From assembly GCA_023391695.1 (NCBI GenBank), contig JAEWAK010000045.1, forward strand, positions 62,001 through 126,000: a stretch of DNA of 64,000 nucleotides, in the 5' to 3' direction. Below are positions 35,211-44,418 of this stretch, one piece after another. Under the pieces are notes generated by a model that had not been told where the DNA came from, made no database searches, and worked only from the letters and a program-made list of their open reading frames with translations. Both the position numbers and the translations under genes were made by a program. Position 1 is the first letter of the stretch, and each line of letters begins with the position of its first letter. Source of the DNA: Bacillota bacterium. GTDB taxonomy: Bacteria > Bacillota > Clostridia > Lachnospirales > Lachnospiraceae.

Positions 35211-36716
35211 ATGGCGAATGACGTATTGCTTAAATTTAATGTAAGGCGGGTGAACCGGTTTAATGTAATACTAATCTGGGTACTCTCCACACTTCTTTCG
35301 GGACAGGCTTTTCTCTCAAATGGTGTATCCTATGGTATGAAAGTTCTAATGTGTACCTATGCAGCCTCTGTATTTGCTACCTTCGTCCTCTTACTTAACT
35401 TAAAATTCAGTAAACTTGGAAATATGAGTGCGGTTTTAATACCGTTTTCCGCCGTATTCACTTCCAGCTACTTAAGCCATTTGGAACAGGGAGAGCCGTC
35501 CACGCGGGTTTTTATCGTATATATTGGAACGGTTGTCATGGTGGCCATGTATTTCAGAGTCGGTTTATTATTAACCTATGCTGCCTTGCTGAATACATTT
35601 ATTATAGCCTTTTATCTTTTGGATCCCCAGGGATTGATGGGTTCCCAAGCGGCCGCCGGTGAATTTAGCACCAGATTATTTTGTGCAGACTTCGTACTGA
35701 TCATTTTTTATTTCCTGACCAAGTGGGGAAATGAATACATAATGTCCGCATTGACCAAGGAACAGGATTCCAAGGTATTACTGGGTAAATTAACGGAAAC
35801 GATGAATGCAATTGACAAAAGCACCATTGTATTGAATGACAGTATAGCGAAATCCTACGATTATATTAAAACAATTGAAGAAGTGAGTGAACAGACAATC
35901 ATAGCAGTGGAAAGGATTGCGGAAGGCGTGGGGGAAGAAGCGGTCAGTACCGGGCAGATTGTGGAGCTGGCAGGTGAAGCCACAAAAACGATCGAAGAAA
36001 CAAAAAGGCTGTCCGAAGAGACACTGGAAGCATCGGACAATATGAAAACCGCCGTTGAAAAAAATTCGGACGGTATTCACCATATGATTGGACAGATGAA
36101 TACCATAGACAGCGCCGTGGGGGCAGCACTTACCAATGTATCCGGACTTCAGGAGAGCATGGAAAAAATTAATTCCTCTTTAGACGGTATAACCGCAATT
36201 GCAAAACAAACCAATCTGCTGGCGCTGAATGCTGCGATTGAGGCGGCCAGGGCAGGAGAAGCAGGCAAGGGATTTGCCATTGTTGCCGATGAGGTAAGGA
36301 AATTAGCGGAAATGAGTACGAAGACAGTAAATGAAATCCATGAAATTATAAATGAAATGCAGACTGCAGCAGATATTACCCTGGATAAGGTTACAAACGG
36401 GAAAACTGCAATTGAAGCAGGTAATACCGTAATCGGTAAAGTGAAAGACAGTTTTACGGATTTAGAGAATTTTATTGGGGCAATCAATTACAGGATCGGA
36501 CAGGAAGACGGCATGATACTTGAGGTTAATATGGCATTTTCCAATATAATGGCCCAGTTGAGGACTATTTCTTCCATATCCGCAGAACATGCGTCTTCAA
36601 CAGAAGAAATACTGGCCTCGGCAGAAGAACAAAACCAGCGGATAACGGAAGTCACCCACGAAATGAGCAAGATCGATAAATTAAGCAGTACCCTCAGGAA
36701 TATGCTAAATGCATAA
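35211..36716 (+). CDS. Methyl-accepting chemotaxis protein with multi-pass membrane sensor
   Basis: 501 residues. The first 190 contain about six hydrophobic segments (e.g. VILIWVLSTLLSGQAFL, VLLLNLKFSKLG, FIVYIGTVVMVAMYF, FVLIIFYFLT) and no large extracellular ligand domain. The cytoplasmic part is a long coiled coil with the invariant signalling tip AIAKQTNLLALNAAIEAARAGEAGKGF followed by VADEVRKLAE. It relays to CheA/CheW. The membrane-embedded sensor suggests a hydrophobic or energy-related cue. AAGGAGG precedes the ATG. Confidence 0.92.
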   Translation: MANDVLLKFNVRRVNRFNVILIWVLSTLLSGQAFLSNGVSYGMKVLMCTYAASVFATFVLLLNLKFSKLGNMSAVLIPFSAVFTSSYLSHLEQGEPSTRVFIVYIGTVVMVAMYFRVGLLLTYAALLNTFIIAFYLLDPQGLMGSQAAAGEFSTRLFCADFVLIIFYFLTKWGNEYIMSALTKEQDSKVLLGKLTETMNAIDKSTIVLNDSIAKSYDYIKTIEEVSEQTIIAVERIAEGVGEEAVSTGQIVELAGEATKTIEETKRLSEETLEASDNMKTAVEKNSDGIHHMIGQMNTIDSAVGAALTNVSGLQESMEKINSSLDGITAIAKQTNLLALNAAIEAARAGEAGKGFAIVADEVRKLAEMSTKTVNEIHEIINEMQTAADITLDKVTNGKTAIEAGNTVIGKVKDSFTDLENFIGAINYRIGQEDGMILEVNMAFSNIMAQLRTISSISAEHASSTEEILASAEEQNQRITEVTHEMSKIDKLSSTLRNMLNA

Positions 36717-36977
36717 GTAATTATTTCATTTGGGCTTTAGTCTGTTACATGCAGGAACCAGATTCCGGCTGACAGCAGGGACTGATACACTTTTCTCCAC
36801 CGGTATTTTTCAAATTACCTGCAAAAATCCTCAGTTTAATAAGCATCGTGAGGTTTTATATGAAATTATATTAATCGTGAAAAAATATCTTACTGGGGCA
36901 GATAATTAAAGAAAACCCGCCATATAAATAGTACATAGAAAATTTTCATTGTATATTTACAGGTATCGGGAGGAGTT

Positions 36978-38687
36978 ATGACGGTTGAAGAAAAGAGACA
37001 GATCGTAAGTAATGATTATGCCAATGCAATTGTGGAATACAATCGAAGTGACAGCTTCATGGCACAGTTTAATAATTATCCGATAAATATCCTGGACGAA
37101 AAATATGGAGTGATTTATTTCCCATTATCCGAGACAACCGTTCCGATCCGTTTTGAAAACGGCTATGCAATTATTCCAAAGTTGTATGGACTGCTGGATG
37201 CAGTTAACCTTGAGGCGGTGGGTGTCAACCGGGTCCAGAACATACCAAGGCTCGCCCTGATGGGGCAGGGAGTTTTACTGGGATTTGTGGATACGGGAAT
37301 CGAATATACCAACCCGATCTTTAAATATGCGGATAACACCACCAGGATCGTATCCATCTGGGACCAGACCATTGAAAATGAGGATGCACCGGAAAATATA
37401 TTTTATTACGGCAGGGAATACGTCCGGGAAGAAATTAATGCGGCGCTGCAGAGTGAAGATCCCTATCTGGTCGTCCCCAGCCGGGATGAGAATGGGCATG
37501 GAACCATGTTGGCCGGAATAGCCGGCGGCTCCCAGGATGAACAGAATGATTTCCGGGGTGTCGTGCCTTTGGCTGAGTTTGTAATTGTTAAATTAAAACA
37601 GGCGAAACAGAACTTACGGGATTATTTTTTTATCCCGGATGAGGTGCACTGCTACCAGGAAGACGATATCTTATTTGGCATCCAGTACCTGATGAATGTG
37701 GCTGCCGGCCTTAAAAGGCCAATCGCCATCTGCATTGGTTTGGGAACCAATCAGGGGGCGCATGACGGCTATGATACTTTGTCCAATTTTATTTCCTGGG
37801 CGGGTAATTTTACCGGAAGGGGAATCCTGATTGCGGCAGGGAATGAAGGAAACAGCAAAAAACATTATTTTGGAAGGGTTGACCCTAATACCGGATATGA
37901 GACGATCGAGCTGAATGTGGGGGGAAATGAGAAGGGTTTCTCCATGGAGATCTGGGGTTATGCACCGTCTACCTATTCCATTGATTTATTATCTCCCAGC
38001 GGGGAATATATCCCAAGGATTGCGGCCCGGTTAGGGGAAAGCAGGACGATCCGGTTCCTGTTTGAAAATACCACCGTATATGTGGATTACCTGGTAATAG
38101 AGGCCCAGTCCGGGGATCCTTTGATTTTAATGCGGTTTATAAACCCGGCTCCCGGTATCTGGAGATTTAAGGTATACGGCATGGGGAGCTCTAATCTGGG
38201 GTTTCATATCTGGCTCCCCATGACAGGCTTTGTATCGGATAACACCTACTTTGTCAATCCCAATCCGGATACTACCATAACTTCGCCGGGAAATACCTCC
38301 ACGGCAGTTACGGTAACGGCCTATAATGTGGCGAGCAAAAACATTTATTTAAACTCCAGCAGGGGTTATACCAAAGACAATATTGTTAAGCCGGATGTGG
38401 CAGCCCCCGGTGTGGACGTCTTGGCTCCCATGCCCGGCAGCCAGTACGGCCGGGCCTCCGGCACCAGTGTGGCGGCAGCCCATGCCACAGGCATAGCGGC
38501 TATGCTGTTTGAATGGGGGATCGTCCAGGGCAATTACAGTTCCATAAGCAGCGTCCAGGTACAGCGTTTTTTACTGCGGGGAGTTGAAACACAGAGCAGT
38601 TATACCTACCCCAATAATGTATGGGGATACGGAACCATCAATATCTATAACACATTTTTAAGCCTGAGCAGTACAATAAGGCAGTAG
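36978..38687 (+). CDS. S8-family subtilisin-like protease, clostridial Csp/Bpr-like
   Basis: 569 residues without a signal peptide. The catalytic triad is intact: Asp in LGFVDTGIEYTNP, His in ENGHGTMLAGI, Ser in SGTSVAAAHATG. A large insertion (about 240-430) between His and Ser blocks and the oxyanion Asn region ILIAAGNEGN resemble the Csp-type germination proteases of Clostridia. A role in spore germination is possible but not shown. GGGAGGAG precedes the ATG; it lies about 260 bp after the chemoreceptor gene. Confidence 0.85.
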   Translation: MTVEEKRQIVSNDYANAIVEYNRSDSFMAQFNNYPINILDEKYGVIYFPLSETTVPIRFENGYAIIPKLYGLLDAVNLEAVGVNRVQNIPRLALMGQGVLLGFVDTGIEYTNPIFKYADNTTRIVSIWDQTIENEDAPENIFYYGREYVREEINAALQSEDPYLVVPSRDENGHGTMLAGIAGGSQDEQNDFRGVVPLAEFVIVKLKQAKQNLRDYFFIPDEVHCYQEDDILFGIQYLMNVAAGLKRPIAICIGLGTNQGAHDGYDTLSNFISWAGNFTGRGILIAAGNEGNSKKHYFGRVDPNTGYETIELNVGGNEKGFSMEIWGYAPSTYSIDLLSPSGEYIPRIAARLGESRTIRFLFENTTVYVDYLVIEAQSGDPLILMRFINPAPGIWRFKVYGMGSSNLGFHIWLPMTGFVSDNTYFVNPNPDTTITSPGNTSTAVTVTAYNVASKNIYLNSSRGYTKDNIVKPDVAAPGVDVLAPMPGSQYGRASGTSVAAAHATGIAAMLFEWGIVQGNYSSISSVQVQRFLLRGVETQSSYTYPNNVWGYGTINIYNTFLSLSSTIRQ

Positions 38688-38761
38688 CCGGTGGACAAAT
38701 GCTGTCATTTTATCGTATAATGTTTTCGTTATATGAAAAATCAGAGTCAGGAGATAAAAAC

Positions 38762-40141
38762 GTGAAAAAAGGAACGCAGTATGTTGGTGAGGTAATCAGA
38801 GTCGATTTTCCCAATAAAGGAATTCTTCAGATAGAAGGCGAAAGGGCAGAAGTAAAAAATACACTGCCCGGCCAAAAAATCAGTTTTGTAATAAATAAAG
38901 CACGTAAAGGTAAAAGTGAAGGACGGCTTGTGGAAGTCCTCACCAAGTCACCGCTGGAAACAGAAAAGCCCAAATGCATTCATTTCGGTCCCTGCGGAGG
39001 CTGCACCTATCAGACCATACCTTATGAAACCCAGCTTGCTATGAAAGCAGAACAAGTAAAACGCCTGCTGGATGCAGTCTGTTCCGAATATCCGTTTGAG
39101 GGGATCAAAGGCAGTCCGGATCAATGGGGATACCGTAATAAGATGGAATTTTCCTTCGGTGACGAAATAAAAGACGGGCCACTGGCCCTGGGTCTTCATA
39201 AGAAAGGAAGCTTTCACGATATAGTAACTACATCCGAATGCCAAATCGTAGATTCCGATTATAATCAGATACTTACCTGCGTGCTGGAGTATTTTAGTGC
39301 TTTGGGGATAACTTTCTATAAAAAGCTGTCCCATGTGGGTTATTTGCGTCACCTGCTGGTACGAAAGGCGGTTAAAACCGGAGAAATACTGATAAATCTT
39401 GTGACATCTACTCAGTGGGTTTATGAAGGTGACGAAAACGTAGTTATGGATGAATTAAAAAACAGGCTTGTGGAACTTAAATTGACCGGGAGTATCGTAG
39501 GGATCCTCCACACTTACAATGACAGTCAGGCAGATGTTGTACAGAGTGACCGTACCGATATTCTTTACGGACAGGATTATTTCTACGAAGAACTTCTTGG
39601 TCTGAAATTTAAGATCTCGACCTTTTCTTTCTTCCAGACCAACTCCCTGGGTGCGGAAGTGCTTTACAGCACTGCCAGGGAATTTATCGGTGAGACAAAG
39701 GACAAGCTAATCTTTGACTTATACAGCGGAACCGGAACCATCGCCCAGCTCCTGGCACCGGTAGCCAAGAAAGTAATTGGTGTGGAAATCGTAGAAGAAG
39801 CCGTTATAGCAGCGAGAGAGAACGCTGCCTTAAATGGTCTTGATAACTGTGACTTCATTGCCGGTGATGTGCTTAAAGTGATAGATAATATTGAGGATAA
39901 GCCGGATTTGATTGTTCTGGATCCTCCGAGAGATGGAATTCATCCGAAGGCATTGGAGAAAATTATTGATTATGGGGTGGACAGGATTGTTTATATTTCA
40001 TGTAAGCCGACTAGTTTGGCGAGGGATTTGGTGGTGTTGCAGGAGAGAGGATATAGGGTGGAAAGAGTGTGTTGTGTGGATATGTTTCCGAATACGGTGC
40101 ATGTGGAGACCATAATCCTGTTGCAACACCGAAACGCCTGA
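38762..40141 (+). CDS. rlmD: 23S rRNA (uracil-C5)-methyltransferase RlmD-like; 3' end is an integration site
   Basis: About 459 residues from GTG 38762 (AGGAG 7 nt upstream); an ATG at 38699 is an alternative. A TRAM domain comes first, then the Fe-S cluster cysteines CIHFGPCGGCTYQ, SAM motif FDLYSGTGTIAQLL, LDPPRDGIHPKA and catalytic Cys in YISCKPTSLARDL. It methylates a uracil in 23S rRNA. The C-terminus reads VDMFPNTVHVETIILLQHRNA, where HVET is the conserved end and the last residues appear supplied by the integrated element. The last 200 bp differ in codon choice (many TTG, GTG, AGG) from the rest. Confidence 0.9.
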   Translation: MKKGTQYVGEVIRVDFPNKGILQIEGERAEVKNTLPGQKISFVINKARKGKSEGRLVEVLTKSPLETEKPKCIHFGPCGGCTYQTIPYETQLAMKAEQVKRLLDAVCSEYPFEGIKGSPDQWGYRNKMEFSFGDEIKDGPLALGLHKKGSFHDIVTTSECQIVDSDYNQILTCVLEYFSALGITFYKKLSHVGYLRHLLVRKAVKTGEILINLVTSTQWVYEGDENVVMDELKNRLVELKLTGSIVGILHTYNDSQADVVQSDRTDILYGQDYFYEELLGLKFKISTFSFFQTNSLGAEVLYSTAREFIGETKDKLIFDLYSGTGTIAQLLAPVAKKVIGVEIVEEAVIAARENAALNGLDNCDFIAGDVLKVIDNIEDKPDLIVLDPPRDGIHPKALEKIIDYGVDRIVYISCKPTSLARDLVVLQERGYRVERVCCVDMFPNTVHVETIILLQHRNA

Positions 40142-40267
40142 CAAATAGCGGGTTTGCAGAACTTCAGACGAAAACATGTTTTGACGTGAGAGGATACTTT
40201 CACGTCTTTCTTTTTGGTAAAATATTAATGTGCCACCACATTTTATATAGAGAGTAAAGGAACGCAA

Positions 40268-41515
40268 ATGAAAAAAGTTAGAATTATACCGGATTTACCT
40301 AAAGAGAACAAAAAAATTAAAGTTGCTGCTTATTGTCGAGTCAGTACGTTTAGATCGACCCAGCTACGAAGTTTGGAGATTCAGATAGAAACTTACACGA
40401 AGATGATACGAAGTAATAAAAATTGGCTATTTGCTGGTGTGTTTTATGACATCGAAAGCGGGTTGCGTCGAAAAGGCAGAACTGAGCTAGATAAAATGCT
40501 CAAAAAAGCTGCAAAAGGTAAAATAGATTATATCATTACCAAGTCAATTAGCAGAGTATCAAGAGATACTTTAGAGGTTTTGAAAATTATTAGATTTTTA
40601 AGAGAGCGAGGGGTCAATATGCATTTTGAAAATGAAAACTTGGATTCAATCAAGGTGAATACGGAATTTGAAATCACATTAAGGGGTATGTTGGCACAGG
40701 ATGAAAGTAGAAATACTAGCGAGAACATTCAGTGGGGATTTCAGCGTAAATTTGAAAAGGGTGATATCTTTACAAAATATAAGCGTTTTATGGGATATAC
40801 TTGTGTAGACGGCGAGATTGCCATTGTTCCAGATCAGGCAGTGATTGTTCAGAAGATGTTTGAATTGTATTTACAAGGTCTGTCATTGGGACAAATAAAG
40901 ACCTATTTGGAATCTCAAGGGGTTAAAACTGCAATGGAAAAAGATATTTGGGACGCAAAAACAATTCAGAAGATGCTGAAGAATGAGAAATACAAAGGAG
41001 ATACAATGCTGCAAAAGACGTTTACAGAGGATTTTATGACAGGCAAGAAAAGTAAAAATATAGGGCAACGAAACAGATATTATGTAAAAGATAGTCATAC
41101 AGCCATTGTTTCTGCTGAAGTGTTTGATAAGGTACAGGAGGAAATGGAAAAACGTGCAAGAATTGTGAGTAACGAGGATGGTACATTAAAAGCTAGTGAA
41201 AGTAGATATAACGGGAAATATCTTCTTGGGAATTTACTTGTGTGCGGCGATTGTGGAATGCCTTATCGTAGAAGAACAGAAAGAGGTAAGGTAGTATGGA
41301 GATGTGCAACAAGGATTGAAAAAGGAAGAAAGGCTTGCCCTAACTCATCTACTTTGGATGAAGGATGGATTCAAGATACTTTGAGTGAAGTTGTTTGCCA
41401 GAATGGGGTTTATGATGAAAACATAGTAAGAAATGAAATTGATAAAGTCCAGGTTTTTGATACTTTTGTTCTGATCTTCTATAAAAATGGATTGCAGGAA
41501 AGAAGATTATTTTAG
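40268..41515 (+). CDS. Site-specific serine recombinase (large serine family)
   Basis: 415 residues. The resolvase domain begins VAAYCRVST with catalytic Ser, then the arginines of IDYIITKSISRVSRDTLE. It is followed by the recombinase domain (GYTCVDGEIAIVPDQAVIVQKMFELYLQG) and a zinc ribbon (LVCGDCGMPYRRRT...CATR...KAC). The coiled coil of longer members is short. It lies at the left end of the island, oriented inward, 126 bp after rlmD, and is the obvious candidate to catalyse integration at the rlmD 3' end. A terminator-like hairpin (GACGTGA...TCACGTC) precedes it. Confidence 0.92.
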   Translation: MKKVRIIPDLPKENKKIKVAAYCRVSTFRSTQLRSLEIQIETYTKMIRSNKNWLFAGVFYDIESGLRRKGRTELDKMLKKAAKGKIDYIITKSISRVSRDTLEVLKIIRFLRERGVNMHFENENLDSIKVNTEFEITLRGMLAQDESRNTSENIQWGFQRKFEKGDIFTKYKRFMGYTCVDGEIAIVPDQAVIVQKMFELYLQGLSLGQIKTYLESQGVKTAMEKDIWDAKTIQKMLKNEKYKGDTMLQKTFTEDFMTGKKSKNIGQRNRYYVKDSHTAIVSAEVFDKVQEEMEKRARIVSNEDGTLKASESRYNGKYLLGNLLVCGDCGMPYRRRTERGKVVWRCATRIEKGRKACPNSSTLDEGWIQDTLSEVVCQNGVYDENIVRNEIDKVQVFDTFVLIFYKNGLQERRLF

Positions 41516-41601
41516 AGTGGTTGAAAGATATAAAGAACGTTCTACAAAATGGCCTTTTTATGGTATGAGATAGCTCTTTACCGACTTTTCATGAGTAATG
41601 A

Positions 41602-42015
41602 TCAGATCATCCATGCTGTTGTATCTCCACTCAATACACAGATATGAAAATTTTTGCAAAAATTTGCAGTACCTACATTACACATGATACGACCCATAAT
41701 AGACTCCAAATCAAATTCCAGTCTTAGAAAATCATTTCTCCAATTGGAGTAATTGATTATCATATCCTCATCTTTATATTCAGAAAAGATGACATTGTAT
41801 CGTATATCGCGCTTCATTTTTAAGGGTAACAAATTGTAATCATTAAACAAGGAATGCTGCACATAGCACTACATACACTTGCAGAGATGTTTCCTTAAGT
41901 GCATTGCTTTTAGAATATCTCCCGCGCGTACGTCATGATATGAATTACCGTTCGCTTTTGACTCCAGAAGAATTTGAAAAATATATTCTCTGATTTCTTT
42001 CGTTTGACTGCTCAT
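41602..42015 (-). pseudogene. Small HTH-like gene split by an in-frame stop
   Basis: From ATG 42015 (GGAGG upstream) the frame encodes SSQTKEIREYIFQILLESKANG..YHDVRAGDILKAM, which resembles small winged-helix-like proteins common in clostridial mobile elements. It stops at TAG 41869-41871, then continues in the same frame for 88 codons to 41602. Either one gene broken by a nonsense change or two short ORFs. Function unknown. Confidence 0.5.
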
Positions 42016-42163
42016 AATGTATCCTCCGATGTTTTTTATCATGAATTTCGCCATTGTTTGTTGTAATAATTCTAGTCTCTAAGATGAAAAATGTAAAATT
42101 AAACCATGTGTAATGGTATATTGACATTTAAGAGAAATATTTGGAGAAAAATATAAAAGTAAT

Positions 42164-42192
42164 TTGTTATATTTTGATAAATGTATTATAAT
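42164..42192 (+). promoter_or_regulatory. Candidate promoter of the defence operon
   Basis: TTGTTA at 42164-42169, 17-bp spacer, TATAAT at 42187-42192. It precedes the broken HTH gene and the six-gene operon. Confidence 0.55.
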
Positions 42193-42248
42193 TATAATGG
42201 TTTTGGTATCGTATTTAATGATTTATTCGAGAAAACGGAGATCGAAGA

Positions 42249-42440
42249 ATGGAATATTTATCAATACGTCAAATTTCAGATAGATGAGGGATCAAAAAAA
42301 GGAGAATCCAAATTTTATGTGCCGAAGGACGTATTCCAGTTGCGGTAAAAATTGACTGCTCTAAGGCAATTTCTGCAGATGCAGAGAAGCCGAAAGATGA
42401 GAGGATAAAGTCAGGCAAATATATTAAGGATGTCTACTAA
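42249..42440 (+). pseudogene. Excisionase-like HTH protein with TGA in place of a conserved Trp
   Basis: ATG 42249 opens a 64-codon frame: EYLSIRQISDR, then TGA (42285-42287), then GIKKRRIQILCAEGRIP and ADAEKPKDERIKSGKYI. This is a common small DNA-binding protein of Firmicute mobile elements in which that position is Trp (ISEKWGISERRIQ-type). A single base change (TGG to TGA) would explain it. It sits directly before the operon and could once have regulated it. Confidence 0.8.
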
Positions 42441-42455
42441 TACAGGAGGATAACT

Positions 42456-44405
42456 ATGCCTATCAGATTATGGCCTTCCGATTACGAAAAAAAAGAACAT
42501 ATTTCAAAAGCAGAGAAAGCACTACTACGTAACGCATCAAAAAATTTTAATGAAGGACATATAGTAGTCGGAATAGATCCAGTGGGTATGAGTAGCGATT
42601 CTGCAAGGATGGGAATGTATATTTCCCCAAAGGAAGGGTTAGTAACATTTACTTTACTTAATGGTCCTATTGAAACGAAAAATATTGAAGCTTATGCTGC
42701 TGGGGTGAGTATGGTTGAGACACGCATATATCAAAGACTATTAGGTTCTAAGTCTTTGATTGTGAAAAATGGTGATTACAAAATATTAAAGTTCCCATAT
42801 AAGCATATATTCATGTTCCAAGACCAAGAATTGAGTTCAGTTAAGCTTACTGACGAACAAATTGATAAGATTGGATCAATAGTGACGGGTAAATTTTTTA
42901 CACCACTGGTCACTAGTGGTAAAGTGAAATACATTTCCGACCTTAAAATATTCAAAGGTATAAATAAGGATTTTGACAGTAGTTTTCACGGAATGACGGA
43001 GATGGAAGAACGGGCAATATTTGAAAGACTTGCTCCTGAATACACCGTGGTCATGAATGAGATAGAAAAGGTGATAATTAAGGAGACAAAAGCTCAAATA
43101 TCAGAGGAAGATTTAAAAATCACTGGAAAGGAATTGGAATATAAGACTTTCTTTTTAGATGAATTTCAAGTTGCCATTGTCAATGATATGGGAAAAGGAC
43201 ACCGAGTAATACTTGCAAACCCAGGTTCTGGAAAGAGTGTTTTGCTTCTTTCAAAGGCATTTAAGTATGCTAGTTTGTATAAAGACTCAAGTGTTTTACT
43301 GACATGTTTTAATAATAATCTATCAGATTCTTATATTTTTAAGAAAAGTTGCGCGGATTTTGGAGATAGCTACAATTTGTTTGTAATGACATTTCATAAG
43401 TTGGTAAAAAAGATTTATGAAGAATGTTTACATTCTCATTGTGAATCTCATATTGCAACGGAAGAAGAAATAATATACTGCATCGAGTGTATAAAGAAAG
43501 GAATAATAAATCTAAGATTCAAAGCGATATTCATAGATGAAGTTCAGATCTTTGATCCTCTTTATTTAGAAATGTGTTATTTACTTCTAGATAAGTCTGA
43601 AGATGGTGTGTTCTTAATGGCAGGTGATTTGAATCAAACAGTTCGATCACAGAGCAGACGAGGAGATGCCCCATGGAAGAAAATGAATACAGTAAGTCTG
43701 GACTTCACGGGAAGAGTTAGATATATAAAGAAAAACTATAGAAATAGCAAACGAATTGGTGAATACCTTAATAGAATGTTGTGCCATATGAATAAGCGTA
43801 TGGATATGCTTGAAATGATTGTTCTCAAAGAATATGATTATGACACTTTTACTGTAGGAGACAAACAAACTTTGGCACTAAAAATTGAAACAGGAGTAGA
43901 TAGATTTGTTATTAAAAATAAAGTTGTTGAGGCTGTATTGGAGATAACACAAATACATAAAGTAAGCTATTCAGATATAGCTATTCTATTCCCATATCGG
44001 AAAAAAAAATTGTTAAAATACTATTTTTTGTATTGGGTACAGCAAGCATTTGATGAAAAAGGTATTCCTTATTCCATGATAATCGATGATGGTGTAGTTA
44101 CAAAAAAGAAATATAGTGACACAAATGGTGTTGTACTTTCTACAATTGATTCTTCATTGGGATTGGATTTTAAAGCGGTTATTGTGGCAGGACTTTATCC
44201 ATATAATTATGTTTTTAATGACAATCTAATAAAAAAGAAAATAAGCTCATGGAATGTAATAAGCAAAATGAGCGTAGATGAGCAGGAAAAAGTTCAAATT
44301 CAGATGCGAAAAGTGTATACAGCCTGCTCAAGAGCAAGAGATGTTTTGTATGTAATTAGTGATTTGGAAACAGAGACTCCGTTGGAAGAAATTTTGAAGA
44401 TATAG
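42456..44405 (+). CDS. UvrD/SF1-like helicase-ATPase, first gene of the DISARM-related operon
   Basis: 649 residues. Walker A ANPGSGKS (254-261), Walker B AIFIDEVQ (about 357-364), motif III MAGDLNQTVR and C-terminal VYTACSRARDVLYV mark a superfamily 1 helicase. The N-terminal 230 residues (HIVVGIDPVGMSSDS...) are unassigned and could be a degenerate NERD-like nuclease domain, as they lack a clear E-x-K. AGGAGG precedes the ATG. The next gene starts 14 nt downstream. It is not DrmD (an SNF2-type protein in classical DISARM), so this is a lineage-specific subunit. Confidence 0.8.
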   Translation: MPIRLWPSDYEKKEHISKAEKALLRNASKNFNEGHIVVGIDPVGMSSDSARMGMYISPKEGLVTFTLLNGPIETKNIEAYAAGVSMVETRIYQRLLGSKSLIVKNGDYKILKFPYKHIFMFQDQELSSVKLTDEQIDKIGSIVTGKFFTPLVTSGKVKYISDLKIFKGINKDFDSSFHGMTEMEERAIFERLAPEYTVVMNEIEKVIIKETKAQISEEDLKITGKELEYKTFFLDEFQVAIVNDMGKGHRVILANPGSGKSVLLLSKAFKYASLYKDSSVLLTCFNNNLSDSYIFKKSCADFGDSYNLFVMTFHKLVKKIYEECLHSHCESHIATEEEIIYCIECIKKGIINLRFKAIFIDEVQIFDPLYLEMCYLLLDKSEDGVFLMAGDLNQTVRSQSRRGDAPWKKMNTVSLDFTGRVRYIKKNYRNSKRIGEYLNRMLCHMNKRMDMLEMIVLKEYDYDTFTVGDKQTLALKIETGVDRFVIKNKVVEAVLEITQIHKVSYSDIAILFPYRKKKLLKYYFLYWVQQAFDEKGIPYSMIIDDGVVTKKKYSDTNGVVLSTIDSSLGLDFKAVIVAGLYPYNYVFNDNLIKKKISSWNVISKMSVDEQEKVQIQMRKVYTACSRARDVLYVISDLETETPLEEILKI

Positions 44406-44418
44406 AGGAGAAGTGATA

